Source: Saprospiraceae bacterium
GTDB taxonomy: Bacteria; Bacteroidota; Bacteroidia; Chitinophagales; Saprospiraceae
Direction: 5' to 3'
Assembly (NCBI GenBank): GCA_016714445.1
Contig: JADJNF010000001.1
Coordinates: 992,001 to 1,056,000 of the forward strand
Length of the DNA stretch: 64,000 nt
Shown here in pieces: positions 27,121 through 35,759 of this stretch (position 1 is its first letter; each line of letters opens with the position of its first letter). A program made the position numbers and the translations under genes. The notes beneath the pieces were generated by a model. That model saw nothing but the letters and a program-made list of their open reading frames with translations, did not search any database and was not told the origin of the DNA.

Positions 27121-27446
27121 AAAAATCGGGCTAAACGAACAAGCAGTAATTGTCTGGATTAATACGGGACAGATATTGAAATGATTCGGATCTTTTTCTT
27201 AGTCCTTAATTTTATAATCACCATTCATTGCTTTTTTTTCGTAATTCAGCACATACTATCGAATTTGAATTCAACCGGCCGATTTTGATCTGACGAGTCA
27301 AACCTGGCAACGGTCAGATTTTTCACGCCTGATAACAGCCTGAAACTTCAACCATCGCAGCAAAAAATTTGAACATTGGATTATGAAATAAAAAGCACCT
27401 ATCCCAAAACATACCTTCCGAGATAGGTGCTTATATTGACTAATGA
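27121..27446. terminator. Intergenic region with a strong terminator for the second susCD operon
   Basis: The stem AAGCACCTATC (27393-27403) pairs perfectly over 11 bp with GATAGGTGCTT (27422-27432), loop 18 nt. Read on the minus strand it is followed by a T-rich stretch (TTTTATTTC), so it ends the SusC-SusD transcript, whose stop is at 27447. The remaining part of the region, 27121-27390, shows nothing. Confidence 0.7.
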
Positions 27447-28736
27447 TTAATTTTCTGAAATAGGTCTGGGGAGTTGCTCCCACACATCATCATCTGTCCG
27501 GTCTTTTGGTAACTCACTGAGTCTTCCCCACCTTCTCATATCCACCCAGCGGTGTCCTTCACCGAAAAGTGAATATCTTCTCTGATTGCTGATCTCTGAA
27601 AGCAAAGCGGCGCTTCCAGTACCACCGCTGTAGTTGGCTAGTCCTGCTTTGTTTCTGATCACATTGATTGCTTTTACTGCTTCATTTGCGTCTTTGGCGA
27701 TATTGGCTTCTGCGTAGATAAGGATGAGTTCTTCATTTCTGATCAGTGGAACCACATCTTCAAAAGACTTAAAAACAAAAGCGTCGTGTGTGCCGGTCAA
27801 ACCATCCAACGAAAGAGGAGCTGTTCTCTGTAAAAATTTGGAAGCTCTCAGATCACCTGCTTCCAGTTTGTTAATGTTGTCCTGCTGCACGATGATGGCA
27901 TCTGCCTGATCCGGTTGCCTGTAAATATTGTTGGGAAAATCACCTCCGGCCAATGAATAAAATCTGGCCGGACCTTTATTTAAATCACCGTTGATATCAA
28001 AAAATGAACTGCTCAGTCTGGTCAGCGCTTCGTCATTTTTTCCCTGATATAAAGAAATCCTTGCAGCCAGTGCCCTGTTAAATTTTGAAAACTCAGCGGC
28101 TGTTGAAAAATCTTTCATCGCATCAGACAAGGTAAAGGAGAAAGTGGCTCCCTGCAAATCTGCATTACCTTCATCCAGTAGCTTTGATATTTCGACCAGC
28201 GCATTTTCATATGTGACAAAAGGTCCAAGATTTTTAGGATCTTTTACATCTATTCTTATCCCGTTTTTATACTGGAGATTGAGCGCCAGATGATATTCGT
28301 AAGCTTGCAGTGTTTTTGCAAAACCCTTATAACCTTTGGCTTCCGCGGGAGAGATAAGTGCTGAATTTTCCGCTACATCAATCAGCAGATTAAGATTTTT
28401 TATATTCCTGTATCTGCCATAATATGGTCTTGTGCCATAAAAACCTGCTCTGTCCAGGGCAGAAATTCCTTTGCCAAGTACTTCTCCGGTATATCTGGGG
28501 TCTGAGCCTGTAAAAAAATAATAGTCTCTGCCTATGATCGATACGACATCATAATAAAAGCCTGCCTCCTGTCTCAGCAAGTCTTCGCTTCCGGTCACTA
28601 AGGTCTGTAATTCACTTTTAGTTCCTTCAAAACCCTCCAGACTTGGTCCGTTGGGATTGGGAAGATCGTCAATATTACATGAAGAAATACATGCAACTGA
28701 AAAAATGACTAAGGTTATATATATTAAATATTTCAT
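27447..28736 (-). CDS. SusD/RagB-family lipoprotein (second pair)
   Basis: 429 residues, lipobox ISSC (Cys near 20). Family signals: YKGFAKTLQAYEYHLALNLQ, the SusD C-terminal motif RNEELILIYAEANIAKDANEAVKAINVIRNKAGL, and RRYSLFGEGHRWVDMRRWGRL. It is shorter than the SusD of PUL 1 and only distantly related. It follows SusC on the same strand with a 30-bp gap and ends before the hairpin terminator. With no glycosidase in the unit, the ligand could be a peptide or a sugar polymer processed elsewhere. Confidence 0.93.
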   Translation of the reverse strand: MKYLIYITLVIFSVACISSCNIDDLPNPNGPSLEGFEGTKSELQTLVTGSEDLLRQEAGFYYDVVSIIGRDYYFFTGSDPRYTGEVLGKGISALDRAGFYGTRPYYGRYRNIKNLNLLIDVAENSALISPAEAKGYKGFAKTLQAYEYHLALNLQYKNGIRIDVKDPKNLGPFVTYENALVEISKLLDEGNADLQGATFSFTLSDAMKDFSTAAEFSKFNRALAARISLYQGKNDEALTRLSSSFFDINGDLNKGPARFYSLAGGDFPNNIYRQPDQADAIIVQQDNINKLEAGDLRASKFLQRTAPLSLDGLTGTHDAFVFKSFEDVVPLIRNEELILIYAEANIAKDANEAVKAINVIRNKAGLANYSGGTGSAALLSEISNQRRYSLFGEGHRWVDMRRWGRLSELPKDRTDDDVWEQLPRPISEN

Positions 28737-28766
28737 TTTTAAATTTTTTAATGTTGGTTAAGAAAA

Positions 28767-31748
28767 TCAGAAATTCGCGATGATATGAAAGTCAAATCTC
28801 TTGGAAGACGGGAATGGGTTTACTTCCACACCGGATGAAAGTCCACCTGCACCAAAATTTGAAACCTCAGGGTCATAACTTCTGTAGTCAAAAATATTGA
28901 TCAGATTATTGCCTGATACTCCAAACTTAAGTTCCGTGCCGGGTATCAATTTACCTTTTGCCAATCTGTAGTACAAGCCCACTTCCCGAAGTCTGATATA
29001 ACCTGAATCTTCGACATAAGGAGCCGTATTTGCACCCAACTGACTCAATCTGTACGGACCGTTAGCCAGTGTACCTGTAGGATCAAGTCCTTTGTCATCA
29101 AAATCCCAGGTGGTCTCATTTAGGTCAAACAAAAGGGCTGACAGGTTGATGTTTTCACCTCCTTTTTTCCAGTGCCAGAGCATACTGAAATCAAAATTGC
29201 CAAAAGTCAACTGGTTTTGCCATGACAATTGGAAATCCGGTTCTGCATTGCCATAAACCTGAAGTGTAGGTGCTCCTTCGCCATTCAGCGTTACGGTCGG
29301 AGCTGTTCCCACCCCTATGATGGTGGTGGGGCTATATCCTTGTTTTACCATATAGTTGCCAAGAAAATCTGCAAATCCACCTGATGTAAATGCAGGCACA
29401 TCCAACCTTGTAACTTCAGCGGTATTTTTCCAGAAATTAAATCTGGCCAGCCACTTCATTTCTTTGGTATTGATAAGTCCGAGGTTTAAACCTATCTCTA
29501 TACCCTTATTCTGAAGAGCCGCCGCATTGGTCACTTGACTTGTAAATCCTGAAGAAGATGGTAAGTCAGCATTTAATAACAAATCGTCTACATTTTTGAT
29601 ATAGTAGGTAAAGTCAAACCCAAAATTTTTCATGAAACCCAGATCAAAACCGAATTCCAATTCTTTTTGTCTTTCAGGACCAACGGCAGAATTACCCAAT
29701 AAAGACGGAACCGAAACACCGGCTATACCATTGACTATCGAAGAATTCAAAATGGTAGACTTCGCACCAAAAGTGGCAAAATTTCCGGATTCACCATAGG
29801 CGGCACGTACTTTTACCAGATCAAAAAAACCATCTTCTTCAAATAATCCCAGTTTATGCAAATTTACCGCTACGTTTGCTTTGGGATAATAATATAGTTT
29901 ATTCACATCGCTGTTATTGGATGACTTGTCTCCCCGCAGGCCGACAGTGGCTATAATTTGATCTTTATAGTTGATTTCCTCCTGAGCAAAAAATCCCTTG
30001 TCTTCCTGAATCAACCGAACCTGCGTGATATTTCTGGAACCCGATTGATCGAGATTGGTCTGAATTCCAATCAAATTGCTTGCCTGGCCAAGTATGGTAT
30101 TCCTGTTGAATTTTTCATTGGTTACCCCAAAAGATGTCCTGAGATTTAAACCAGAACTCATATCATAACTGTGCACCAGAAAAGCAGAAACATTTGTATT
30201 TAGATTTCTGGTAAATCCCTGAACAGATACCCCGTTCAAACCGGCTCCATCGCGCTGAAACTGGATGGTGTTGGGAAACAAAGCCTGGGTATTCAGATTA
30301 TAAAAATCCAGTCCACCCCTTAAAATAAGTTTAAGTGAACTGTTGTCTCTGGTAAAAATCTTTCCGGTAACAGTTCCACCGGAAATAAATCTGTTGACCG
30401 TTTCATTGTTGGTGATTTTGGCCGCTGTTTCGAGAAAATTGGATGGTGCGTATGGATTGGAAGGATAATTGCCCCTTTCATCCGGGAGTAATTGTGCCCA
30501 TGAAGGGGTAGAAGTAAAAGCTATACCCATGGTAGTACCCGAATTGTCATTATTGAAAAATCCACGATCTGCAGATGACCAGATATAGTTAGTAGATAGA
30601 TTTACATCAATACTATTGGATAACTGATGATCAAAATTGATTCTGCCTGATATTTTTTCATAACCAGTATTATTGACGATACCTTCTTCATTTTTATAGC
30701 TGGCACCAACAAAAAATTTGGACTTTTTATCACCACCCGTCATGCTGAATCTGGTATTGGTGGTTAATCCTTTATTGCCAAAAAGAAGATCTTCATAATT
30801 ATAAAGTTTGCCTGCAGATTGAGCTGATCTGAAAGCTGCAATATCATCAGCAAATGCAGAACCCAGGACTTTGGCTTCATCCCATTGTCTCACTCCTAAC
30901 GGATTTAGCATGGATGTCTGACCTATCGACTGCGCCACTTCATATTTGGTAGGTCCTTCAAAACCACGTTTGGTAGTGATGATGACCACGCCACCTGAAG
31001 CTCTTGAACCATAAATGGCTGCTGCGGACGCTCCTTTCAAAATTTCTACTGACTCTATGTCATTTGGATTCAGGTCAGCCAATCTATTGGAAGGGTTGTC
31101 CTGATTGGACGTACTGCCGCCGCTGGCCGCTGCTGACACTACATTCAGTCCGGCAGGGATAGAAGAATTATCTACAAATACACCATCCAGAATGATCAAT
31201 GGCTGTGAAGAACCATTGATAGATGTCGTACCCCTTAATTTAAAGGACATACCGCCGCCCGGGGCCCCGGAGTTTGCCCGGATTTCTGCTCCTTTAAATT
31301 TGCCATACAAAGCACCATCCACCGTAGATTGCGGAGTGAGACCTACCAGATCCGCTGCATCTATTCTTGCTACAGAATTGGCGAGATTGGAACGTTTTAC
31401 ATTTGTAGCCAGTCCAGTGACGACTACTTCATCCAGAAAGTTAACATCATCACTCATGGTGACATTAAGTGTAGCAGAAGCATTGGCAACATCAAATTCT
31501 ACCAGACCAAATCCAATGTAAGAAAATTGAAGTGTTCCGTTGTTGGAAGGCACACCGATAGAATACATGCCATCTACATCAGAAATTGTTCCGATACCAC
31601 TTCCCTTGAGCGTGACAGAAACCCCTATCAGCGGATCCCCGTTATTGTCAGTGACCTTACCGCTAAAAGTTTTTTGGGCCACCACGGTTACAGATGTGCA
31701 GAAAATGCTCCACACCACTACCATAAAAAGTCTACATTGCTGTTTCAT
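28767..31748 (-). CDS. SusC/RagA-family TonB-dependent transporter (second pair)
   Basis: 993 residues. A signal peptide (TVVAQ, about 25) is followed by the carboxypeptidase-D-like domain (FSGKVTDNNGDPLIGVSVTL), FLDEVVVTGLATNVKRSN, a plug (IRIR replaced by FKLRGTTSINGSSQPLIILD, then VEILKGASAAAIYGSRASGG) and a beta barrel with terminal Phe (FDFHIIANF). Unlike PUL 1 it has no TGTAGTAGT repeats in its leader and no regulator beside it. The 165-bp leader is shared with the divergent proline-iminopeptidase-like gene. It transports the ligand handed over by the SusD protein that follows. Confidence 0.94.
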   Translation of the reverse strand: MKQQCRLFMVVVWSIFCTSVTVVAQKTFSGKVTDNNGDPLIGVSVTLKGSGIGTISDVDGMYSIGVPSNNGTLQFSYIGFGLVEFDVANASATLNVTMSDDVNFLDEVVVTGLATNVKRSNLANSVARIDAADLVGLTPQSTVDGALYGKFKGAEIRANSGAPGGGMSFKLRGTTSINGSSQPLIILDGVFVDNSSIPAGLNVVSAAASGGSTSNQDNPSNRLADLNPNDIESVEILKGASAAAIYGSRASGGVVIITTKRGFEGPTKYEVAQSIGQTSMLNPLGVRQWDEAKVLGSAFADDIAAFRSAQSAGKLYNYEDLLFGNKGLTTNTRFSMTGGDKKSKFFVGASYKNEEGIVNNTGYEKISGRINFDHQLSNSIDVNLSTNYIWSSADRGFFNNDNSGTTMGIAFTSTPSWAQLLPDERGNYPSNPYAPSNFLETAAKITNNETVNRFISGGTVTGKIFTRDNSSLKLILRGGLDFYNLNTQALFPNTIQFQRDGAGLNGVSVQGFTRNLNTNVSAFLVHSYDMSSGLNLRTSFGVTNEKFNRNTILGQASNLIGIQTNLDQSGSRNITQVRLIQEDKGFFAQEEINYKDQIIATVGLRGDKSSNNSDVNKLYYYPKANVAVNLHKLGLFEEDGFFDLVKVRAAYGESGNFATFGAKSTILNSSIVNGIAGVSVPSLLGNSAVGPERQKELEFGFDLGFMKNFGFDFTYYIKNVDDLLLNADLPSSSGFTSQVTNAAALQNKGIEIGLNLGLINTKEMKWLARFNFWKNTAEVTRLDVPAFTSGGFADFLGNYMVKQGYSPTTIIGVGTAPTVTLNGEGAPTLQVYGNAEPDFQLSWQNQLTFGNFDFSMLWHWKKGGENINLSALLFDLNETTWDFDDKGLDPTGTLANGPYRLSQLGANTAPYVEDSGYIRLREVGLYYRLAKGKLIPGTELKFGVSGNNLINIFDYRSYDPEVSNFGAGGLSSGVEVNPFPSSKRFDFHIIANF

Positions 31749-31838
31749 ATACTAAAATTATTTTGATTACTATTGATAAAATACAAATGGTGTAGCGAAA
31801 ATAAACTAAATAAATTCTGAGTGTAATATTTTTATTAA

Positions 31839-31846
31839 TATATTTG
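31839..31846 (+). promoter_or_regulatory. Candidate -7 box (TATATTTG) for the iminopeptidase-like gene
   Basis: TATATTTG matches TAnnTTTG and lies 68 bp before the ATG at 31914. A -33 TTTG is not evident at normal spacing, so the call is weak. Confidence 0.25.
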
Positions 31847-31913
31847 TTTGAAGATTAAATTTTGGTTAATTTTTTATACCATTTAAATTACTTTATTAAA
31901 CATTATATTTTTC

Positions 31914-32936
31914 ATGAAATACACAATAGAATTTATTTTTTGTTTGATACTTATTGGTTTAAGTAGCTGTAAAGAAACCAGTTCTGAATCATCCCTAAGT
32001 TCATATTTTACAAGTAGTGAATCCGGTATTAAAACCGGTGGTGTAAAAGTTATACCTATAGAAACACCTAAAGGGAAATTTAATGTATGGACAAAAACAA
32101 TCGGAAATAATCCAACCACCCGTCTCCTGCTGCTCAACGGTGGACCTGGCATGACTCACGAATATTTTGAATGTTTCGAAAGTTTTCTCCCTGCCGAAGG
32201 TATTGAGATCATTTATTATGATCAGCTGGGTTGCGGATTTTCAGACAATCCAAAGGATACGTCTATGTGGGATTTGGCCAGATATGTTGATGAAGTCGAG
32301 CAGGTCAGAAAAGCCCTAAACCTTACGAAAGATAATTTTTACCTTTTGGGGCACTCCTGGGGAGGTATTCTTTGTATGGAATATGCCCTCAAACACCAGG
32401 AAAATCTCAAAGGGCTGATTATCTCAAATATGATGTCAAGTGCGCCTGAGTATGGAAAATATGCAGACGATGTACTTGCTAAACAGATGGACCCAAAAGT
32501 GCTGGATACCGTAAGAATGATTGAAGCAAATGGAGACTATGCCAATCCCAAATATATGGAATTACTTTACCCGCATTTTTACACGAAACATATTCTCCGG
32601 TTGCCTTTGGATAAATGGCCTGAACCGGTCAACCGTTCTTTTGGAAGATTGAATCCATCGCTATATGTCACGATGCAGGGACCGAGTGAATTTGGTGTAG
32701 CAGGTAAACTGGAAAAATGGGATGTAAAAGACAGGTTGAAAGAAATAGGTGTCCCTACCCTGGTAATAGGTGCAAAAAATGACACCATGGACCCGGAACA
32801 TATGAAGTGGATGGCTTCAGAAGTACAAAACGGAACCTATCTGCATTGCCCCAATGGCAGCCACATGTGTATGTATGACGATCAGGAAATATATTTACAC
32901 GGATTGATCAGCTTTCTGAAAGGGAAAAAAGGTTGA
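31914..32936 (+). CDS. Alpha/beta hydrolase, proline iminopeptidase-like lipoprotein
   Basis: 340 residues with lipobox LSSC (Cys near 19). The oxyanion motif GGPGMTHEYFE, YYDQLGCGFSDNP, the nucleophile GHSWGG, and the closing GSHMCMYDD (His) with D in VIGAKNDTMDP match the S33 prolyl iminopeptidase/tricorn-factor family. The predicted reaction is removal of N-terminal Pro or other residues from short peptides, but ester substrates are also possible. The lipid anchor is unusual for a family mostly in the cytoplasm. It is divergent from the SusC gene of the second pair, which makes a peptide-uptake role worth testing. Confidence 0.85.
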   Translation: MKYTIEFIFCLILIGLSSCKETSSESSLSSYFTSSESGIKTGGVKVIPIETPKGKFNVWTKTIGNNPTTRLLLLNGGPGMTHEYFECFESFLPAEGIEIIYYDQLGCGFSDNPKDTSMWDLARYVDEVEQVRKALNLTKDNFYLLGHSWGGILCMEYALKHQENLKGLIISNMMSSAPEYGKYADDVLAKQMDPKVLDTVRMIEANGDYANPKYMELLYPHFYTKHILRLPLDKWPEPVNRSFGRLNPSLYVTMQGPSEFGVAGKLEKWDVKDRLKEIGVPTLVIGAKNDTMDPEHMKWMASEVQNGTYLHCPNGSHMCMYDDQEIYLHGLISFLKGKKG

Positions 32937-33251
32937 TGTCCATATCTTCAAAAATATTTTGAGATCCACGTTTGTTCAAGTTTGCTACTTAAATATTTTG
33001 TTACCTTTTTATTTGGACTGAGCACTAATAACGAATGCTACATGTATTGTATAAGAAGTCGCAGAAGTCTATGATCAGGGAAAACAACAATCGGGATACT
33101 AAAAACATAAACCATTTGATTTATTCAAGATTACAACTACATAAAATATAACTACACCCTACCAAATATTCTAAAAATCCATTGTTAGGAGACAAATGCA
33201 GATTTTCTCTTTTTGTTTTTTGGATGTATATGATGCATATTATCTGCGTCC
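32937..33251. other. 315-bp intergenic region without visible features
   Basis: A/T-rich sequence between the iminopeptidase-like gene and the small membrane protein gene. I see no gene, strong hairpin or repeat in it. Confidence 0.5.
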
Positions 33252-33761
33252 GTGATTATTATCATTTACTTGTTACTACATTTTGTATATACATTTGTAT
33301 TGGAACTTATGTCCGGCAAGTGTGACAGAGTCACTAAAATGCGTCGCTATTCTTTTTTCATATTATCCTTTTTTTCAGTACTCACAGGATATGTCCTATA
33401 TCTGGGGTGGAGAGATGTCTTACCATCATGGGGATTTGTACTCCATAATCGGGAATGTTGGTACTTTTTTCGCCATCATTTGGGAGATGACATACCACTT
33501 CCGGAGTGGGTTGTCTATTCCTTACCTCAAGGACTTTGGGCTTTTGGATTATCCCTCTTCATGGGAGGGATTTGGTATACCGGACCACATAATTCAGGCT
33601 ATTTTTGGCTTAACATCAGTTTGATGCTAGTCGTGTTATGGGAGGTATTTCAGCGTTTGGGGTACATTTCCGGCACATTTTGTTGGATAGATGTTTTGAC
33701 TGGTATCTGTGGTGTTGGAGTTGGTGTTATTTTGTTCACTTTTAAAAAATTAGAATCATGA
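33252..33761 (+). CDS. Small membrane protein, unknown function (4-5 helices)
   Basis: 169 residues from a GTG at 33252; an ATG at 33308 would remove the first helix, so the start is uncertain. Hydrophobic helices lie at about 2-18, 31-48, 93-112, 116-136 and 147-162. A conserved-looking signature, SLPQGLWAFGLSLFMGGIW followed by GTFCWIDVLTGICG, occurs in small VanZ-like or unassigned Bacteroidota membrane proteins. I do not recognise a function. The stop overlaps the start of the next gene (ATGA), so the two products are probably linked in role or export. Confidence 0.55.
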   Translation: MIIIIYLLLHFVYTFVLELMSGKCDRVTKMRRYSFFILSFFSVLTGYVLYLGWRDVLPSWGFVLHNRECWYFFRHHLGDDIPLPEWVVYSLPQGLWAFGLSLFMGGIWYTGPHNSGYFWLNISLMLVVLWEVFQRLGYISGTFCWIDVLTGICGVGVGVILFTFKKLES

Positions 33762-35413
33762 AAACAAATTCATTTAAAATCGTCTCGTCTTTTTTGGCGA
33801 TTTCGATATTCATACTATTGGCTTCGGCTTATGAATATACTCAGAGAACAGAATACCTTGGCAATGGAGTTTATAAGCAGACTTCTCATGAAATTTTGGA
33901 CAAATTTAATATAATTAAAACAGGAACTCGAGATGGGAACGGTAATTGGCATGGGGTAATTACGATTAAAAGTGAACGTTCTGTCCAAGGTGAGGTTCCT
34001 GATCCACCATATATAGAAACAGTTAATTATGTACATGGGAGCAAACATGGTAAATCTGTTTTTATTACCCCAACCGAAACAAAAAACTATTGCTACAATA
34101 TGGGTAAAATAGTGCCATGTGATGGTCAAAATTTAAAAGAAGAGTCTGGATCCAGGTCAAATCCATCTTCATTTAAAATTCTGGAAGAGAAATATCCTTG
34201 GTATGTGTTATCTTATTTATCTTTCAGCACAACATATAAAGATTCTTTTGAAAGGTGGATGATCGCAATAGAAAACAAATTGAATACTTATCCGCTCAAT
34301 GATCAGAATTTTCAACAGTATTTTGATGAAGTCTGGACTTCTGAAGAGATCACGAATGGTTTTGAAAATATAAACAATGACTATCAGATCCTAAGATTTT
34401 TTTCACAACTTGATTTGTTAAAAGAAAATGAATTTCGCAGGGCATTAGTGGAGCGCTATACTCAAACTAAAATGCCTACAATAGATATTTTGAATGACAG
34501 GTATCGTTACTATCTAGATAGAATAGAATTATTTTGTACAGCATTAAATGTACCAGTTACTGAAGTTAAAGTTTTTTTTGAAGACTTTGATAAGATGATG
34601 GATAAAAAGATCATCCTGCCGGTGAGTGATCCCATGTTTCTAGACAGCCTGGATAGATCGTTGTACCAAGTATTTAATGAGATAGCTGAGGAGAATTTAC
34701 GAAGTGATGATTGGGAAGACTTATTAATAAGAAGCATTAAGTCAAATTATCAGAATTATGATCTTTTTAAAACTACTCAATCAGAAATTTTAACTAACAA
34801 TAATATTTCTTATTTTTTGGAAAGTAATTTGTCTGATTCAGTTAGAGTACCTGAAATAATACAAACCTTAATTCTTCTACAATTGTTTGAGGCAGATGTA
34901 GTAAAACTTGCTATCAAAGAAGCTTGTTTGACTGAACAGAAAGTACCACTTCCACCTGAAATAGTAACCAATATCCTTGGACAAAATACAGAAGGTATCA
35001 GGGTAAGAGGATTGATCACTTTTGATGGTAATGATGCCATCACCAAGTCGGGAATAGTTTGGGACACCGTATATAATCCGGTATTGACGCCAAACAACTA
35101 TATTAATCCGGATAATAAACATGATTTTAATGTATTCATTGATGGTTTGATCCCTGGAAAAAGATATTTTGTGAGATCTTACGCCGTCAACAAAGCAGGT
35201 ATCTCATATGGCAACACCATGGAATTTATCGCCGGAGAAGTGAGCAGCAATAAAGACATTCAATACCAAAGTGTAGGCTGGAAGGTATATCCAAATCCGG
35301 CAGATGACCAGATCAATATAACCTTTGAAGAGTCTCTTTCTTCGTTTGAAGTCTTTATATACTCTTTGAGTGGTTATCAGGTATTTCATAATAGGTATAA
35401 TAACCAGCCTTAA
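33758..35413 (+). CDS. Exported protein with truncated T9SS sorting domain
   Basis: 551 residues with a signal peptide (to ILLASA, about 24). The middle is mostly helical without a domain I recognise. A fibronectin-like stretch (GIVWDTVYNPVLTPNNY ... GKRYFVRSYAVNKAG) precedes a T9SS type A sorting domain, which starts VYPNPADDQINITF. The stop at 35411-35413 falls within it. The same frame continues after the stop as IKINSCNWPSGTYTIVLKG and KSIIIQR to a TAA at 35510-35512, the expected end of such a domain. So this is a nonsense-truncated gene, or a sequencing error. Coupled to the upstream membrane-protein gene by an ATGA overlap. Confidence 0.75.
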   Translation: MKTNSFKIVSSFLAISIFILLASAYEYTQRTEYLGNGVYKQTSHEILDKFNIIKTGTRDGNGNWHGVITIKSERSVQGEVPDPPYIETVNYVHGSKHGKSVFITPTETKNYCYNMGKIVPCDGQNLKEESGSRSNPSSFKILEEKYPWYVLSYLSFSTTYKDSFERWMIAIENKLNTYPLNDQNFQQYFDEVWTSEEITNGFENINNDYQILRFFSQLDLLKENEFRRALVERYTQTKMPTIDILNDRYRYYLDRIELFCTALNVPVTEVKVFFEDFDKMMDKKIILPVSDPMFLDSLDRSLYQVFNEIAEENLRSDDWEDLLIRSIKSNYQNYDLFKTTQSEILTNNNISYFLESNLSDSVRVPEIIQTLILLQLFEADVVKLAIKEACLTEQKVPLPPEIVTNILGQNTEGIRVRGLITFDGNDAITKSGIVWDTVYNPVLTPNNYINPDNKHDFNVFIDGLIPGKRYFVRSYAVNKAGISYGNTMEFIAGEVSSNKDIQYQSVGWKVYPNPADDQINITFEESLSSFEVFIYSLSGYQVFHNRYNNQP

Positions 35414-35555
35414 ATAAAAATCAATTCTTGCAACTGGCCATCCGGAACATATACCATTGTACTGAAAGGACCTAAAATCAAACAAACCAAAAGCATCATC
35501 ATACAGCGGTAAAACACAAAAGGTGAAAATTCAGAAAATCATTAGTATATAAGCT

Positions 35556-35597
35556 AAAGTGGGCTAATTATCATTTGGTCATTGGCCCACTTTTTCT
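35556..35597 (+). terminator. Terminator after the truncated T9SS cargo gene
   Basis: AAAGTGGGCTAAT (35556-35568) pairs with ATTGGCCCACTTT (35581-35593) with one G-T pair, followed by a T-tract (TTTTTC). The stem sits downstream of both the early stop (35413) and the original stop (35512), fitting the full-length gene. Confidence 0.7.
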
Positions 35598-35759
35598 GGC
35601 AGAAAACATATGCGGTTTGAATTTGCTGATAGATTTCAGTCCCAATCGATTAAACTACGCTTTAATATTGTCATGTATTAATTGATAAAATGGATGTAAA
35701 AGTTAAATATTATAAAGAAATTTAATACGTATTATTTATTTAGTATAAAACTAAAAACA

